Positions 1 to 9,087 of a stretch of DNA of 44,815 nucleotides are shown in pieces. This DNA comes from Emcibacter sp. (GTDB lineage: Bacteria > Pseudomonadota > Alphaproteobacteria > Sphingomonadales > Emcibacteraceae), in assembly GCA_016764855.1 (NCBI GenBank), contig JAESRB010000006.1, forward strand, positions 1 through 44,815, read 5' to 3'. Position numbers and translations under genes: made by a program. Numbering within the stretch: position 1 is the first letter of the stretch; each line of letters opens with the position of its first letter. The notes beneath the pieces were generated by a model, which had not been told where the DNA came from, made no database searches, and saw only the letters and a program-made list of their open reading frames with translations.

Positions 1-2005
1 CGGTGGCCAGCATATCAATACGTCCCTGTATGGGGAAAACCCAAACATTGATCAGACCGGGGATTTGAACCGCTTGATCCAGTTCCTGTTTGATTTTATC
101 CAAAGTCATCCCCTCCCGCCAGTCGGATTGGGGCTTCAGGCGAACGGTGGTTTCAATCATGGTCAGGGGGGCCGGGTCCGTGGCCGTATTGGCGCGTCCG
201 GCTTTGCCATAAGTGGACAGGACTTCTGGTACGGTCATGATCATGCGGTTGGATTGCTGCAACAACTGACGGGCCTTGCCGATGGAAATCCCGGGGAAGC
301 TGTTGGGCATGTAGAGAAAATCGCCCTCGGCCAGAGGAGGCATGAATTCACTGCCCAGATTGCGCGCCGGATAGAGGGCCGACAGGGCAACGGCCAAGCA
401 TAACAGAATGGCAATTTTGGGAAAATTCAGGGTTAAGCGCAAGAGTGGTTTATAGAGGGCAATCAGGCCACGGTTCAGAGGATTTTTATGCTCTGGCCGG
501 ATATTGCCCCGGATCAGATAACCCATCAAAACCGGAACCAGCGTGATCGACAGCATGGCCGCCGAGGCCATGGCATAGGTCTTGGTAAAAGCAAGGGGTT
601 TGAACAGCCGCCCTTCTTGTGCTTCCAGAGCAAAAACCGGCATGAAGCTGATGGTGATGATCATCAGGGAATAGAACAGAACCGGCCCGACCTCCCGGGT
701 GGCTTCGGCCACGACCTGCCAGCGATTTTCCGGGGTCAGGGGGGTTTTCTCAATCTTCTTATGCAGAGATTCGATCATGACGATAGCAGCATCGACCATG
801 GCACCGATGGCAATGGCAATGCCGCCGAGGGACATGATGTTGGCGTTAATTCCTTGTATTCCCATGATGATATAGGCGCATAAAATTCCCAGTGGCAGAG
901 ATAAGGCAATTACCAGAGAAGAGGACAGATGCAACAAGAACAGCGCACAGACGAGGGAAACCACGAGGAATTCTTCGATCAATTTCGTGCTGAGGCTGTC
1001 AATGGCCCGACCGATCAGGCTGGAGCGATCATAAACCTCGATCACTTCAACGCCTTTGGGCAGGCCGGGTTTCAAGCTTTCAAGCTTGTCCTTTACGGCG
1101 GCGATGACGGTCATGGCATTGCTGCCATCGCGCATGACGATGATACCACCGACGGCCTCACCTTCGCCGTTCAGGTCGGTAACACCCCGGCGCATTTGCG
1201 GCCCGAAAGAGACGGTGGCGATATGATCCACCAATAACGCGGTGCCATTCTCTCCCATGCGCACCGGAATCATACGGATGTCATCAAGGCTTTGGATATA
1301 TCCACTGGCCCGGATCATATATTCTGCCTCGGCCATTTCAATGACGCTGCCACCGACTTCCCGGTTGCCATTTTGGATTGCCTTGCGTACCTCGGCAAAG
1401 GTCAGGTTGAATTGACGCAGTTTCAGGGGATCAATCACCACTTGATATTGTTTGATCATACCGCCGACGGTGGCGACCTCGGCCACGCCCTCAATATTTT
1501 GCAGCTCGAATTTCAGAAACCAATTTTGCAGGCTGGTCAGATCGGCAATATCCTGTTGGCCGGTCCGGTCGATGAGCGCATATTGATACACCCAGCCAAC
1601 ACCAGTGGCATCGGGGCCGAGTACGGTTTTTGCCCCCTCTGGCAGGTCGTCAGAAACCTGATTGAGATATTCCAGAACCCGGGACCGGGCCCAATAGGGA
1701 TCGGTGCCATCCTCAAACAGGATATAGACATAGCTGTCGCCGAAAAAGCTGTATCCCCGGACGGTGGTGGCTTTTGGTACGGCGAGCAGGGCCGAGGTCA
1801 GAGGATAGGTAATCTGATTTTCAATGACTTCTGGCGCTTGTCCGGCATAGGTGGTTTTGACGATGACCTGCACATCCGACAGATCAGGAATGGCGTCAAT
1901 GGGCGTGGTTCTCAGGGACTGGATACCCCATGCGGCAAGGACCAGCGCCAGAATGATCACCATGCCCCGGTGACGAATGGCCGATGTGATGATATAGGCG
2001 ATCAT
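1..2005 (-). CDS. cusA: CusA-type Cu(I)/Ag(I) RND efflux pump, partial (3' end outside window)
   Basis: Inner-membrane proton-driven pump of a tripartite CusCBA heavy-metal exporter. Only the N-terminal ~668 residues are visible; the gene leaves the window at base 1 on the minus strand. The reading frame is open throughout and starts [14 protein letters not shown]. Its ATG (2005-2003) overlaps the cusB stop in an ATGA. The TM4 segment [12 protein letters not shown] is the HME-RND signature. The three methionines that bind Cu/Ag in E. coli CusA (M573, M623, M672) have counterparts in FLYMP (codon 308-310), APLTMIE (158-160) and RIDML (11-13). This favours monovalent Cu/Ag export over Co/Zn/Cd (CzcA type). 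Open frames on the opposite strand here are shadows. Confidence 0.93.
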   Translation of the reverse strand, partial: MIAYIITSAIRHRGMVIILALVLAAWGIQSLRTTPIDAIPDLSDVQVIVKTTYAGQAPEVIENQITYPLTSALLAVPKATTVRGYSFFGDSYVYILFEDGTDPYWARSRVLEYLNQVSDDLPEGAKTVLGPDATGVGWVYQYALIDRTGQQDIADLTSLQNWFLKFELQNIEGVAEVATVGGMIKQYQVVIDPLKLRQFNLTFAEVRKAIQNGNREVGGSVIEMAEAEYMIRASGYIQSLDDIRMIPVRMGENGTALLVDHIATVSFGPQMRRGVTDLNGEGEAVGGIIVMRDGSNAMTVIAAVKDKLESLKPGLPKGVEVIEVYDRSSLIGRAIDSLSTKLIEEFLVVSLVCALFLLHLSSSLVIALSLPLGILCAYIIMGIQGINANIMSLGGIAIAIGAMVDAAIVMIESLHKKIEKTPLTPENRWQVVAEATREVGPVLFYSLMIITISFMPVFALEAQEGRLFKPLAFTKTYAMASAAMLSITLVPVLMGYLIRGNIRPEHKNPLNRGLIALYKPLLRLTLNFPKIAILLCLAVALSALYPARNLGSEFMPPLAEGDFLYMPNSFPGISIGKARQLLQQSNRMIMTVPEVLSTYGKAGRANTATDPAPLTMIETTVRLKPQSDWREGMTLDKIKQELDQAVQIPGLINVWVFPIQGRIDMLAT

Positions 2006-3426
2006 GGCATTTCCTCCCTATGAAGGGACATGGGTTCTTCAGGGGATGTAGGATCTTTATGATCCATAGAGTTATGATCCATCATAGGTTTTTGAGGCTC
2101 CATCAAGGTGTGAGGGGTCATTGATCCTTCATGTGTCATCGGCTCTTTCGGTTGATCTAGAATCCTCAGGCGCGCGCCGCTAAAGCTGCTTTCGCTGTCC
2201 AGCAGAAATTGACCGGAGGTGACGACTTGTTCGCCTTTTTTAAGACCGTGAAGAACCTGAATAGTATCGCCGGATGTTTTGCCGAGCGTAATTTGGGCGG
2301 CCTCAAAATGGCCATTGCCATGGGCGAGCATGACATGATTGCCGCGGCCCAGCCGGATTACAGCCTGTCTCGGGATGATCAGGGACCTTTCCGCCGGGCC
2401 ATGAATATGCACAGTGAAAAATTGACCAGGGCGTAGGTTACCGTCCGGATTGGGCAGATTAAGCCGGACCTGAATGGTGCGGGTCCGTTTGTCCAGATCG
2501 GGATAGATATGATCAATCATGGCTTGACGGTGGCTGTCATCGGACCCGATAATATCAACAGTGGCCCCCTGTTTCAGTCCGGCGGCATCATTCTCAAAAA
2601 CATCAGCAATCAGCCACAGGTTCGTGGGGTCGGTAATTTCAAAGGCCACAGTATTCTTGGCTACAATGCTGCCTTCCCGAATGTCGAGCCGTGTGACAAC
2701 ACCGTCTCGGGGGGCATGGAAGGTGATGACCTGAGTCCCATTCCCGGATTTTAGACCCGTTTTTAAATGAGATTTAAGAGAAGCAGAAATGGTCTGGTCC
2801 GAAAGACCCAAGGCCCGTAACCGTCTTTTGGCCAGTTTTTGCAGGCCCATGGATTTTCTTTTGCGGGCATCGGCATATTCGCCTAATGCGGTGGCGATTT
2901 CCGGGGAATAGAGCGCAAATAAAGCATCGCCCTTTTTAACAATTTCACCAGCGGACCTGACATAAAGCTTTTCAACCCAGCCCTCGGCCCGGACCTGAAC
3001 CCGTGAAATTCTATTATCATCATAGACAAGATGGGCCGGAGCCAGAATGATTGGCGTAAAATCACCAGAGACGACAGGCGCGGTTTTAATGCCCAGATTG
3101 GCCTGTATATTGGCGGCGATATGGATGCCGTTGGCACCACGCGCAGAATCTTTCCTGTCAGAACCAGTAGCTCCCCCATTGCTGGCCGCAGTTTCATAGA
3201 CCGGGACCAGATCCATACCCATAGGCGACCTCCCCGGTTTGTCCCGACGGTAATTGGGGTCCATGGGGGCGACCCAATAGGCTATTTCTTTATCTTTTTG
3301 GGTTTCCTGCTGGAGCTTCGGCGATGGGCTGGCCGCGGCCTCTTCTTGCCGATTAAAATAAATGAGACCTAGGCCCACTGCCACGATCAGTCCAGTAAGT
3401 GACATGAATGCTGTTTGCATATTCAT
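2002..3426 (-). CDS. cusB: CusB-type periplasmic membrane-fusion protein with Met/His-rich tail
   Basis: Periplasmic adaptor (474 aa) linking the CusA-like pump to the outer-membrane channel. The N-terminus has an uncleaved anchor or signal (about residues 5-24). It is followed by the CusB heavy-metal-binding motif, [16 protein letters not shown] continuing into [12 protein letters not shown]. Barrel-sandwich and beta-barrel regions follow. The last ~45 residues are unusual: about eight Met and five His in repeats such as [11 protein letters not shown]. coli CusB lacks such a tail, and I see no separate CusF in the window, so the tail could act as a built-in Cu/Ag chaperone (inference). The ATG is preceded by AAAGGA. 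The gene overlaps cusC upstream and cusA downstream by ATGA each time, implying translational coupling. Confidence 0.92.
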   Translation of the reverse strand: MNMQTAFMSLTGLIVAVGLGLIYFNRQEEAAASPSPKLQQETQKDKEIAYWVAPMDPNYRRDKPGRSPMGMDLVPVYETAASNGGATGSDRKDSARGANGIHIAANIQANLGIKTAPVVSGDFTPIILAPAHLVYDDNRISRVQVRAEGWVEKLYVRSAGEIVKKGDALFALYSPEIATALGEYADARKRKSMGLQKLAKRRLRALGLSDQTISASLKSHLKTGLKSGNGTQVITFHAPRDGVVTRLDIREGSIVAKNTVAFEITDPTNLWLIADVFENDAAGLKQGATVDIIGSDDSHRQAMIDHIYPDLDKRTRTIQVRLNLPNPDGNLRPGQFFTVHIHGPAERSLIIPRQAVIRLGRGNHVMLAHGNGHFEAAQITLGKTSGDTIQVLHGLKKGEQVVTSGQFLLDSESSFSGARLRILDQPKEPMTHEGSMTPHTLMEPQKPMMDHNSMDHKDPTSPEEPMSLHREEMP

Positions 3427-4676
3427 TGAATGTTTCCTTTGAAATAGGCGAGATCGGCCAGTGTTTTTGCCTGCATCATTTTGAGTTCTTCTATCTTGAT
3501 CTTGATGTCCAACACGCCAAGAGCAACACGGATCATATGGTCATAACGGGCGTTGTCTCTGGCATAGGATTGGGCCGTGGCCTGTGCGGCGGCCTCTGTC
3601 CGGGAGAGAATCCGGGTTTCATGCAGGACCAATCGTTTTGAGGTGCGTTGCCATTTGCTATAGGCGACTTTTAGATTTCGCCGCATATCTTGCTCTATGG
3701 CCATATGAGTGAATTCAGCGGCCAGCTTTGATTTCCGGGCGGCATAGAGTTTTTTGTCTTGTCGATTGCCGGTAAAAATCGGCAGATCAAAAGTGACCAT
3801 AGCGGTCAGTAAGTCAGACCGTCCTCCGCTGCGAAAACCATAGCCAATATCAATGCCCCAATTGGGTTTGTAATCTTCTTGTGCCAGACCGATGTTTTTG
3901 TTTTTAGCACGTATTTTTGCATTTTGTTGCTGCAGGGCCGGATGGTTGAGCAGGTTATCTTCCAAATTGGATAGTGTCGGGGGCATGGTAAATTGGGCAT
4001 AATTCCCCACGGGTACAGCGGTCATGGCGCGGCCGCCAATATGACGGGCCAGTTTGAGCCGGGTAATATTTTCTTCCTGGGCCATCTGTTCAAGACTATC
4101 CTCCAGCAGGGCCATTTCCGCGTCTAAAAGCAACATATTCTGAGCATTTTCCCGGCCAGAGATATAATTGTCCGCAAGGGATCGGCTCAGGTCCGCCAGT
4201 TTTTCCTGTTTCTCCAATAGAAATCTTGTCGAATGGTGGGTGAATAATAATTGCCCCCATAAATATCGGACTTCCCGAATGATGAGAAGCCGTTCCGCCG
4301 TGGCCTGATGGGTGAATATCTTCGCGGATTCCAGTCCCCGTTCGCGGATTAGCCGCCGTCTTGTGCCGCTTGGGATATCCTGATGCAGGCCCAGTTTTAT
4401 CTGGGTCATGGGGTCTTGATTGAAGCGTAAATCATGATAGGGCAGATTGGCCAGCCCGAGCTTGACCTTGGGGTCTGGCAGGCTGCTTTGGGACAGGCTC
4501 GCTGCGCGGATACTTTCCGCTTGTGCTCTGTGGGCGAGGAGAGATGGTTCATCGTGACTGGTGGATAACGCCACAGCTTGCGATAAGGACAGGGTGTGTT
4601 CCTCTGCCTGTAACGGGGCAGATATATGGACCGATAACAGGGCCACGGCACAGAAATAATGAAAGATGGACATCAT
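3423..4676 (-). CDS. cusC: CusC-like TolC-family outer-membrane channel
   Basis: Outer-membrane channel of the tripartite exporter, 417 aa. It has a cleavable signal peptide of about 24 residues ending in PLQA, without a lipobox, unlike the lipoprotein CusC of E. coli. Long amphipathic helices with Ala/Gln/Leu-rich heptads and two OEP-type halves follow. It belongs to the shorter TolC-family proteins annotated beside czc/cus pumps. Its stop codon overlaps the cusB start (ATGA). A second ATG at codon 2 is an equally possible start. It is the first pump gene of the operon, 90 bp downstream of the CopL-like gene. The gene symbol rests on context rather than on close sequence similarity. Confidence 0.88.
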   Translation of the reverse strand: MMSIFHYFCAVALLSVHISAPLQAEEHTLSLSQAVALSTSHDEPSLLAHRAQAESIRAASLSQSSLPDPKVKLGLANLPYHDLRFNQDPMTQIKLGLHQDIPSGTRRRLIRERGLESAKIFTHQATAERLLIIREVRYLWGQLLFTHHSTRFLLEKQEKLADLSRSLADNYISGRENAQNMLLLDAEMALLEDSLEQMAQEENITRLKLARHIGGRAMTAVPVGNYAQFTMPPTLSNLEDNLLNHPALQQQNAKIRAKNKNIGLAQEDYKPNWGIDIGYGFRSGGRSDLLTAMVTFDLPIFTGNRQDKKLYAARKSKLAAEFTHMAIEQDMRRNLKVAYSKWQRTSKRLVLHETRILSRTEAAAQATAQSYARDNARYDHMIRVALGVLDIKIKIEELKMMQAKTLADLAYFKGNIQ

Positions 4677-4717
4677 AAAATCCCAAAAATAAACAGCAAA
4701 ATTTATAGCTAAATCAT

Positions 4718-4744
4718 CCGGCTCAAAAGATAAAAAAGAGCCGG
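4718..4744 (-). other. Hairpin between the CopL-like gene and cusC
   Basis: A perfect 7-bp inverted repeat, CCGGCTC (4718-4724) and GAGCCGG (4738-4744), encloses a 13-nt A-rich loop (T-rich on the transcribed strand). It lies in the 90-bp gap of the copper operon. No strong U-run follows on the minus strand, so it could be an attenuator or an RNA-processing site rather than a full terminator. Confidence 0.4.
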
Positions 4745-4766
4745 GGTCTCACGTTAAATTAGGAGA

Positions 4767-5186
4767 TTAGGCTTGGGGAGGGGGTTGTTCACCGGAAAGG
4801 CTAATGGCGGTCAGATGGTGTGTGAAAGGATCATAGGGAACCGCAGATAATATTCTTAAGGAGGAGAGCGGCGCCGGTGTGATCGCAACGGAAACGCCCA
4901 TGCAGGAATGGTCGCAACTTCCTGAATCACAACAGGAAGGGTCGGTAGAAGGGCTCTCACCTTGATCCTTCATATCATGATGCATGGTTATGGTATTCGG
5001 GGCCATGGTCTTTGGGGACATGGGTTCAGGGGACATCATATCTGGGCAATGCTGGTCAACGGACAGCGGGGCCGACATCATAGAGGGGGCGGCCATTGTC
5101 GTCATAGGCAGACCATAGGCCATGATCGCAATACACAGAATGAGATTGCGGCAGCGGGATATGATTATGGTCCTGTATTTTGTCAT
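4767..5186 (-). CDS. CopL-like Met/His/Cys-rich periplasmic protein
   Basis: Secreted 139-aa protein. It has an N-terminal signal peptide (basic MTKYRTIIISRCR, then a hydrophobic stretch to about residue 33). The mature part is rich in Met and His, for example HCPDMMSPEPMSPKTMAP and TMHHDM. A Cys cluster CCDSGSCDHSC follows, and the C-terminus ends GEQPPPQA. The composition and Pro-rich end resemble CopL/DUF2946-type proteins that precede copper-resistance operons. A role in periplasmic copper binding or sensing is inferred. It is the first gene of the minus-strand copper operon. Precise family assignment is uncertain because such proteins are low-complexity. Confidence 0.75.
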   Translation of the reverse strand: MTKYRTIIISRCRNLILCIAIMAYGLPMTTMAAPSMMSAPLSVDQHCPDMMSPEPMSPKTMAPNTITMHHDMKDQGESPSTDPSCCDSGSCDHSCMGVSVAITPAPLSSLRILSAVPYDPFTHHLTAISLSGEQPPPQA

Positions 5187-5196
5187 TATGGCTCAA

Positions 5197-5225
5197 ATTG
5201 TCCTTAAAAGCCGAGGAAAAGTCAA
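5197..5225 (-). promoter_or_regulatory. Possible sigma70 promoter of the copper operon
   Basis: On the minus strand, TTGACT (5225-5220) is separated by 17 bp from GACAAT (5202-5197). The -10 lies only about 10 bp before the CopL-like ATG at 5186. The message would be almost leaderless, which weakens the call. The flanks CCTT and AAGG loosely resemble a MerR-type (CueR) dyad, but I see no clear operator. Confidence 0.3.
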
Positions 5226-5429
5226 GGGTATTATGTAGCATAAACGGATTGAAGGTTGAATATAAGCGTAACAGATAAATATTAAGTCATGATTTATGGG
5301 GGCATTTTTTATTATATGTGATCGTTGAAAAGGCCTGAAAATTGAACAATAGGCTGGATTATGGTACTATATGTGCCAAAGGGCGGAAATATATGTGACA
5401 TCACTCGATGAATTTAGAGGTGACAATAT

Positions 5430-6584
5430 ATGCCTGTTTTGCAAAAAATACACTGTTTCATTATTATTTTTATGGGATTTTTCCTAGGATTTTCCTTGAG
5501 CGGCTGTAGTAGCTTTCAAACGCAGGAGCCTTTTTATTCTGCGGCTGTGGTGACGCGGGCAGATTTATTGTCCGGCGAAGGTCTTTTGGGTGACGCGGCA
5601 AAGCAGATGACATTACCCGAAGATCATGTCATGAAAATCAGTGATGAAATGCGCCGTTATCTGCAACGATATGTCCCAAAAAAAACCGGCCAGAAAAAGT
5701 CTGGTGATGTGACGCGGGTCAGGCTTTTGGCCAAAATGATTTTTGAAAAAGGCATGTTAGGCATGCATTATGATGTTGCAAAAACCCATACGGCACAGGA
5801 CGCTTTTCGCTTTGCTGAGGGGAATTGCCTTGCCTTCAGCTATTTATTTTTGACATTGGCGCGGGAACGGGGGCTGAAGGTGCGGTTTCAGGAAGTAGAT
5901 ATTCCGCCGGAATGGAACCCTGCCAGCAAAGACCTCTATTATTTCAGCCGTCATGTGAATGTGCGAATTTACCTGAAGCAAAACCGTGATTATGTCATTG
6001 ATATCGACAGGGTAAATTTTAAATCACATTACCGGGTCTGGGAACTTTCCGATGATCAGGCCGTTGCACAATATTACAATAATAAAGCAACGGATTATCT
6101 GCAGGAAGGGGATGTTGCAAAGACATTTGTTTATTTGGTCAAGGCGTTGCAACTGGCCCCCAAAGATGCGGCAATCTGGTCTAACCTTGGGGTGATGTAC
6201 CGGATGCAGGAGATGTATCATTATGCGGAGAAGGCATATTTTATTGCCTTGAAATATGATAAAAGACAACGGTCCGTCTTAAATAATTTAAGCGTTCTTT
6301 ATGACCAAATGGGCGAGACGGAGAAATCTGAATATTATGCGCGTTTGACCAGAGAGCATCAACTCAAAAACCCTTATTACAGATACTACCGGGCTTTGAA
6401 GGCCTTTGAGGGCGGAGATTACGCCCTGTCGCTTTCTCATTTAAAGGCGGCGGTGAAGCGGCGGGATGACGAAAAGAAATTTCACGATTTGCTGGGCGCT
6501 ACCTATGCCCAATTAGGCAATGAGACCAAGGCCAATAAAGCGTGGAATAAAGCAAAGAAAATACTGTCTTCCCAGAAATATTAG
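5430..6584 (+). CDS. Lipoprotein with transglutaminase-like domain and TPR repeats
   Basis: 384 aa. The signal peptide ends in the lipobox LSGC (Cys26), so the mature protein should be lipid-anchored. Residues about 100-200 carry a transglutaminase/SirB1-like domain. GNCLAFSYLF supplies a candidate nucleophile Cys133, SRHVNV gives His175 and YVIDID gives Asp191 or Asp193, so a Cys-His-Asp triad is plausible. The C-terminal half (about 215-380) contains tandem TPR helices, recognisable from the NLGVMYRMQEMYHYAEKAY type spacing. The combination suggests a cell-envelope cysteine peptidase or transglutaminase-fold protein with a TPR docking surface; the substrate is unknown. The start is supported by AGAGGTGA just upstream. 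It is divergent from the copper operon. Confidence 0.8.
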   Translation: MPVLQKIHCFIIIFMGFFLGFSLSGCSSFQTQEPFYSAAVVTRADLLSGEGLLGDAAKQMTLPEDHVMKISDEMRRYLQRYVPKKTGQKKSGDVTRVRLLAKMIFEKGMLGMHYDVAKTHTAQDAFRFAEGNCLAFSYLFLTLARERGLKVRFQEVDIPPEWNPASKDLYYFSRHVNVRIYLKQNRDYVIDIDRVNFKSHYRVWELSDDQAVAQYYNNKATDYLQEGDVAKTFVYLVKALQLAPKDAAIWSNLGVMYRMQEMYHYAEKAYFIALKYDKRQRSVLNNLSVLYDQMGETEKSEYYARLTREHQLKNPYYRYYRALKAFEGGDYALSLSHLKAAVKRRDDEKKFHDLLGATYAQLGNETKANKAWNKAKKILSSQKY

Positions 6585-6672
6585 CCGTAATATCTCCTGT
6601 AAATCTTATATCGCGTCAATCATAGATATATTTTTCTATGATGATGTCACACAATCAGAGAAATTTTCGTAT

Positions 6673-7182
6673 ATGCCAGACAAGATAAAAGACGAACCTG
6701 ACTTGCCTCAGGATGCCCGGGGGAAGATGCCGGAACCGCCGCTGGACCTTTATAACCATTTGCCGTTCCAGATTGGGATGTTGACCAATTTGATCCGTCA
6801 GGTAACGTCAGATTTTTATGTGCAGAAAAGTGGCCTGTCGGCGCGAGAATGGCGTGTCCTTGCCATGCTGGGCTGTCAGGGACCGATGATCCCGGCGCAG
6901 ATTGCCACAGCAACAGGCATGGACCGGGCGACCATCACACGGGCCGTCAGTAGGTTGGAGGCGCTTGGCTATGTCTTTACCGGAGGGGATAAGGCGGACA
7001 GGCGGCGTAAAGTGTTGTATTTGACCGAAAAAGCCGTAGAAATATGTGATGAAATTCGACCGATTATGGAGGTGCAGGGGCAAGAGCTTCAGAATGTTTT
7101 GAATAAAACAGAGTTGAAATATTATTATCAGATCATGGACAAGCTGCAGGTAAAGGCTAAGCAGATGTTGGTGGAACTCTGA
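6673..7182 (+). CDS. MarR-family transcriptional regulator
   Basis: 169 aa winged-helix repressor or activator. The core (about residues 45-130) has the MarR order: helix with LSAREWRVLAML, recognition helix GMDRATITRAVSRLEALGY, and wing DKADRRRKVLYLT. An N-terminal extension of about 35 residues is Pro/Asp-rich and probably disordered. The frame is open back to 6520, but that would overlap the TPR gene, so I chose the ATG at 6673. It lacks a strong Shine-Dalgarno sequence. The ligand is unknown. Its neighbours, a small membrane protein downstream and the TPR lipoprotein upstream, are candidate targets. Confidence 0.85.
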   Translation: MPDKIKDEPDLPQDARGKMPEPPLDLYNHLPFQIGMLTNLIRQVTSDFYVQKSGLSAREWRVLAMLGCQGPMIPAQIATATGMDRATITRAVSRLEALGYVFTGGDKADRRRKVLYLTEKAVEICDEIRPIMEVQGQELQNVLNKTELKYYYQIMDKLQVKAKQMLVEL

Positions 7183-7251
7183 GGGTATTTTACAAATAAA
7201 GCGATTTACGGTAACATTCAGGCGACATCAATCATTAAAAAGGTGGGTTTC

Positions 7252-7656
7252 ATGAATATTAAACGGTTATCTTTGGCAATTGTGATTGCCTATATTGTCA
7301 TGTCTATTCTGGGTATTACGACGGATATTCTATTGGCGGAGCATATGCCACAAATGAAGGCCCTAGGGCGCATGGGTGCTGATCTTGAGGCCCATATCAT
7401 GTGGATGTATCTGGGCTATTTTGTGATCACCATTATCTTTTGTTATATCTATGTCCAGAAATACGCGGGTAAGGGATGGCAAGAAGGGGCAAAATACGGT
7501 TTTCTGATCGGCCTGATGATGGCGGGAGTTACCATGGTATTATACGGCACCATGCCCATGGACGGTAAGGAATGCGCCCTGTCGGCGGTGGCGACAATCA
7601 TTATTTACATGGCAGGCGGCATATCGGTGGATCTGGTCTATAAAAAAGACGCTTAA
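7252..7656 (+). CDS. Small four-helix membrane protein of unknown function
   Basis: 134 aa, very hydrophobic, with four predicted transmembrane segments (about residues 5-25, 48-67, 78-98 and 105-128). The loops contain conserved-looking acidic and His residues (MGADLEAHIMWMYLGY). I do not recognise a named family. An in-frame GTG lies 9 bp upstream, but the ATG at 7252 sits five bases after AGGTGG and is the better start. The gene follows the MarR gene by about 70 bp and may be its target. Its stop overlaps the stop of the convergent YHS gene. Confidence 0.7.
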   Translation: MNIKRLSLAIVIAYIVMSILGITTDILLAEHMPQMKALGRMGADLEAHIMWMYLGYFVITIIFCYIYVQKYAGKGWQEGAKYGFLIGLMMAGVTMVLYGTMPMDGKECALSAVATIIIYMAGGISVDLVYKKDA

Positions 7657-8165
7657 GGTTTTGCCATCTCTTGTTTATAGAAAATTTGCTGTTTCAGCTT
7701 AGCCCATTTAATATTGGCTTCTTTCCGGTTTTCCACGGTGTTTTCCTGCCATATTTTTCGGGTTTCGCCGGAATAGAACAGATATAGCTTGCCCTCTTCA
7801 ATAGTCCAAAGCTCTGGCGTGGCCGGTTGGGCTGCGCCGCCCGTGGCCATGCCAAGGGGATCGTATCCACCGTATTGAGGGGCATATTTCTCTGGATCAG
7901 CAGAAAAGGCCTGTCGATTTTCAAGACTGGTGAAATACCATATGGACCCGGCCCATGTGACCTGAAAATTGGCAACGCCTTTTTGAGCTGCGCCAGCCGT
8001 GTGGTAGGCAACCGGGTCAAAGCTTTCAATGGCGACGCCCCGTGCATCGGCATGGGTCAGCGCGACTGTCTGGTTGGCCTGAAAGGTGAGGTATAGGGAA
8101 AACCCGCCGCCGATAACCAACACCAATGTGGATATCAGCATTATTGATTTGGTAAAACCATTCAT
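7653..8165 (-). CDS. YHS domain-containing membrane-anchored protein
   Basis: 170 aa. A single N-terminal hydrophobic segment (about residues 7-28) is followed by a YHS-type domain: VAIESFDPVAYHTAG, then WYFTSLENRQAFSADPEKYA and PQYGGYDPLGMATGG. The C-terminal helix region matches secreted YHS proteins. In many family members the segment after YGGY begins with Cys (YGGYCA); here it is Asp, so a metal-ligand role for that position is lost. It follows 11 bp after hbd on the same strand but is probably functionally unrelated. Its stop overlaps that of the convergent membrane-protein gene (7653-7656). Confidence 0.8.
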   Translation of the reverse strand: MNGFTKSIMLISTLVLVIGGGFSLYLTFQANQTVALTHADARGVAIESFDPVAYHTAGAAQKGVANFQVTWAGSIWYFTSLENRQAFSADPEKYAPQYGGYDPLGMATGGAAQPATPELWTIEEGKLYLFYSGETRKIWQENTVENRKEANIKWAKLKQQIFYKQEMAKP

Positions 8166-8176
8166 GGGGAAAGATC

Positions 8177-9049
8177 CTATCGGGTGGGAACGGGCGTGTC
8201 GCCCCGGTAATCATAAAAACCTCGGCCGACTTTTCGTCCAATCCATCCGGCTTCTACGTATTTGACCAGCAGAGGACAGGGCCGGTATTTGGTATCCGCC
8301 AGCCCTTCATAAAGCACTTGCATGATCGACAGACAGGTATCCAGTCCAATAAAATCCGCAAGCTGTAACGGCCCCATGGGGTGGTTGGCCCCAAGCCGCA
8401 TGGCTTTATCAATAGATTCGACGGAACCGACGCCTTCGTACAAAATATAGACTGCCTCGTTAATCATAGGCAGCAAAAGCCGATTCACGATAAAGGCCGG
8501 GAAATCTTCTGAATTGGCAGATGTTTTACCAAGCCGTTTGATGAATTTTTCGGCGATCTGATAGGTTTCTTCGCTGGTGGCGATCCCCCTGATCAATTCA
8601 ACCAACTTCATCACCGGCACCGGATTCATGAAATGAAGGCCGATGAATTTTTCCGGGCGGTCCGTAGTGGATGCCAGACGGGTGATGGAGATGGAAGAGG
8701 TATTGGTTGCCAGAATGGCGTCGGGTTTAAGGATCGGGCAAAGGTCTTTGAAAATGGCAATCTTAACTTGTTCATTTTCCGTTGCGGCCTCAATGGCAAG
8801 ATCAACTTCAGAAAATCCCTGTAACGAGGTATCGGTTTTTACCCGGCCAAGGGCCGCTTTTGCCTCTTCCTCTGTGATCGTGCCTTTGACGACTTGACGG
8901 TGAAGATTTTGCTCCACTTTCGTCAAGGCCGCTTTCAAGGCATCTTCATTAATATCGCTGAGCAGGACGTCGTATCCTGCCATTGCAAATACATGGGCAA
9001 TGCCGTTGCCCATTTGACCCGCACCAATAATCCCGACATGTTGTACCAT
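8177..9049 (-). CDS. hbd: 3-hydroxybutyryl-CoA dehydrogenase
   Basis: 290-aa NAD(P)-dependent dehydrogenase that interconverts 3-hydroxyacyl-CoA (C4) and acetoacetyl-CoA in beta-oxidation or butyrate/PHB metabolism. The N-terminal Rossmann motif is GAGQMGNGIAHVFAMAGY. The catalytic region FIGLHFMNPVPVMKLVELI contains the conserved His and downstream Asn/Pro. The C-terminal domain has NHPMGPLQLADFIGLD. Length and motifs match the short monofunctional HbdA/PaaH class. It lies 38 bp downstream of etfA on the same strand, which fits supply of electrons from acyl-CoA oxidation to the ETF. Confidence 0.95.
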   Translation of the reverse strand: MVQHVGIIGAGQMGNGIAHVFAMAGYDVLLSDINEDALKAALTKVEQNLHRQVVKGTITEEEAKAALGRVKTDTSLQGFSEVDLAIEAATENEQVKIAIFKDLCPILKPDAILATNTSSISITRLASTTDRPEKFIGLHFMNPVPVMKLVELIRGIATSEETYQIAEKFIKRLGKTSANSEDFPAFIVNRLLLPMINEAVYILYEGVGSVESIDKAMRLGANHPMGPLQLADFIGLDTCLSIMQVLYEGLADTKYRPCPLLVKYVEAGWIGRKVGRGFYDYRGDTPVPTR

Positions 9050-9087
9050 TATGGCTATCTTTCTTTATACTTAAAACGCTTCGATGG

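Noticed and set aside
65-2023. Four plus-strand open frames (112, 131, 102 and 243 codons)
   Set aside because: They are antisense to the open cusA frame, whose translation matches CusA throughout; compositions are not protein-like.
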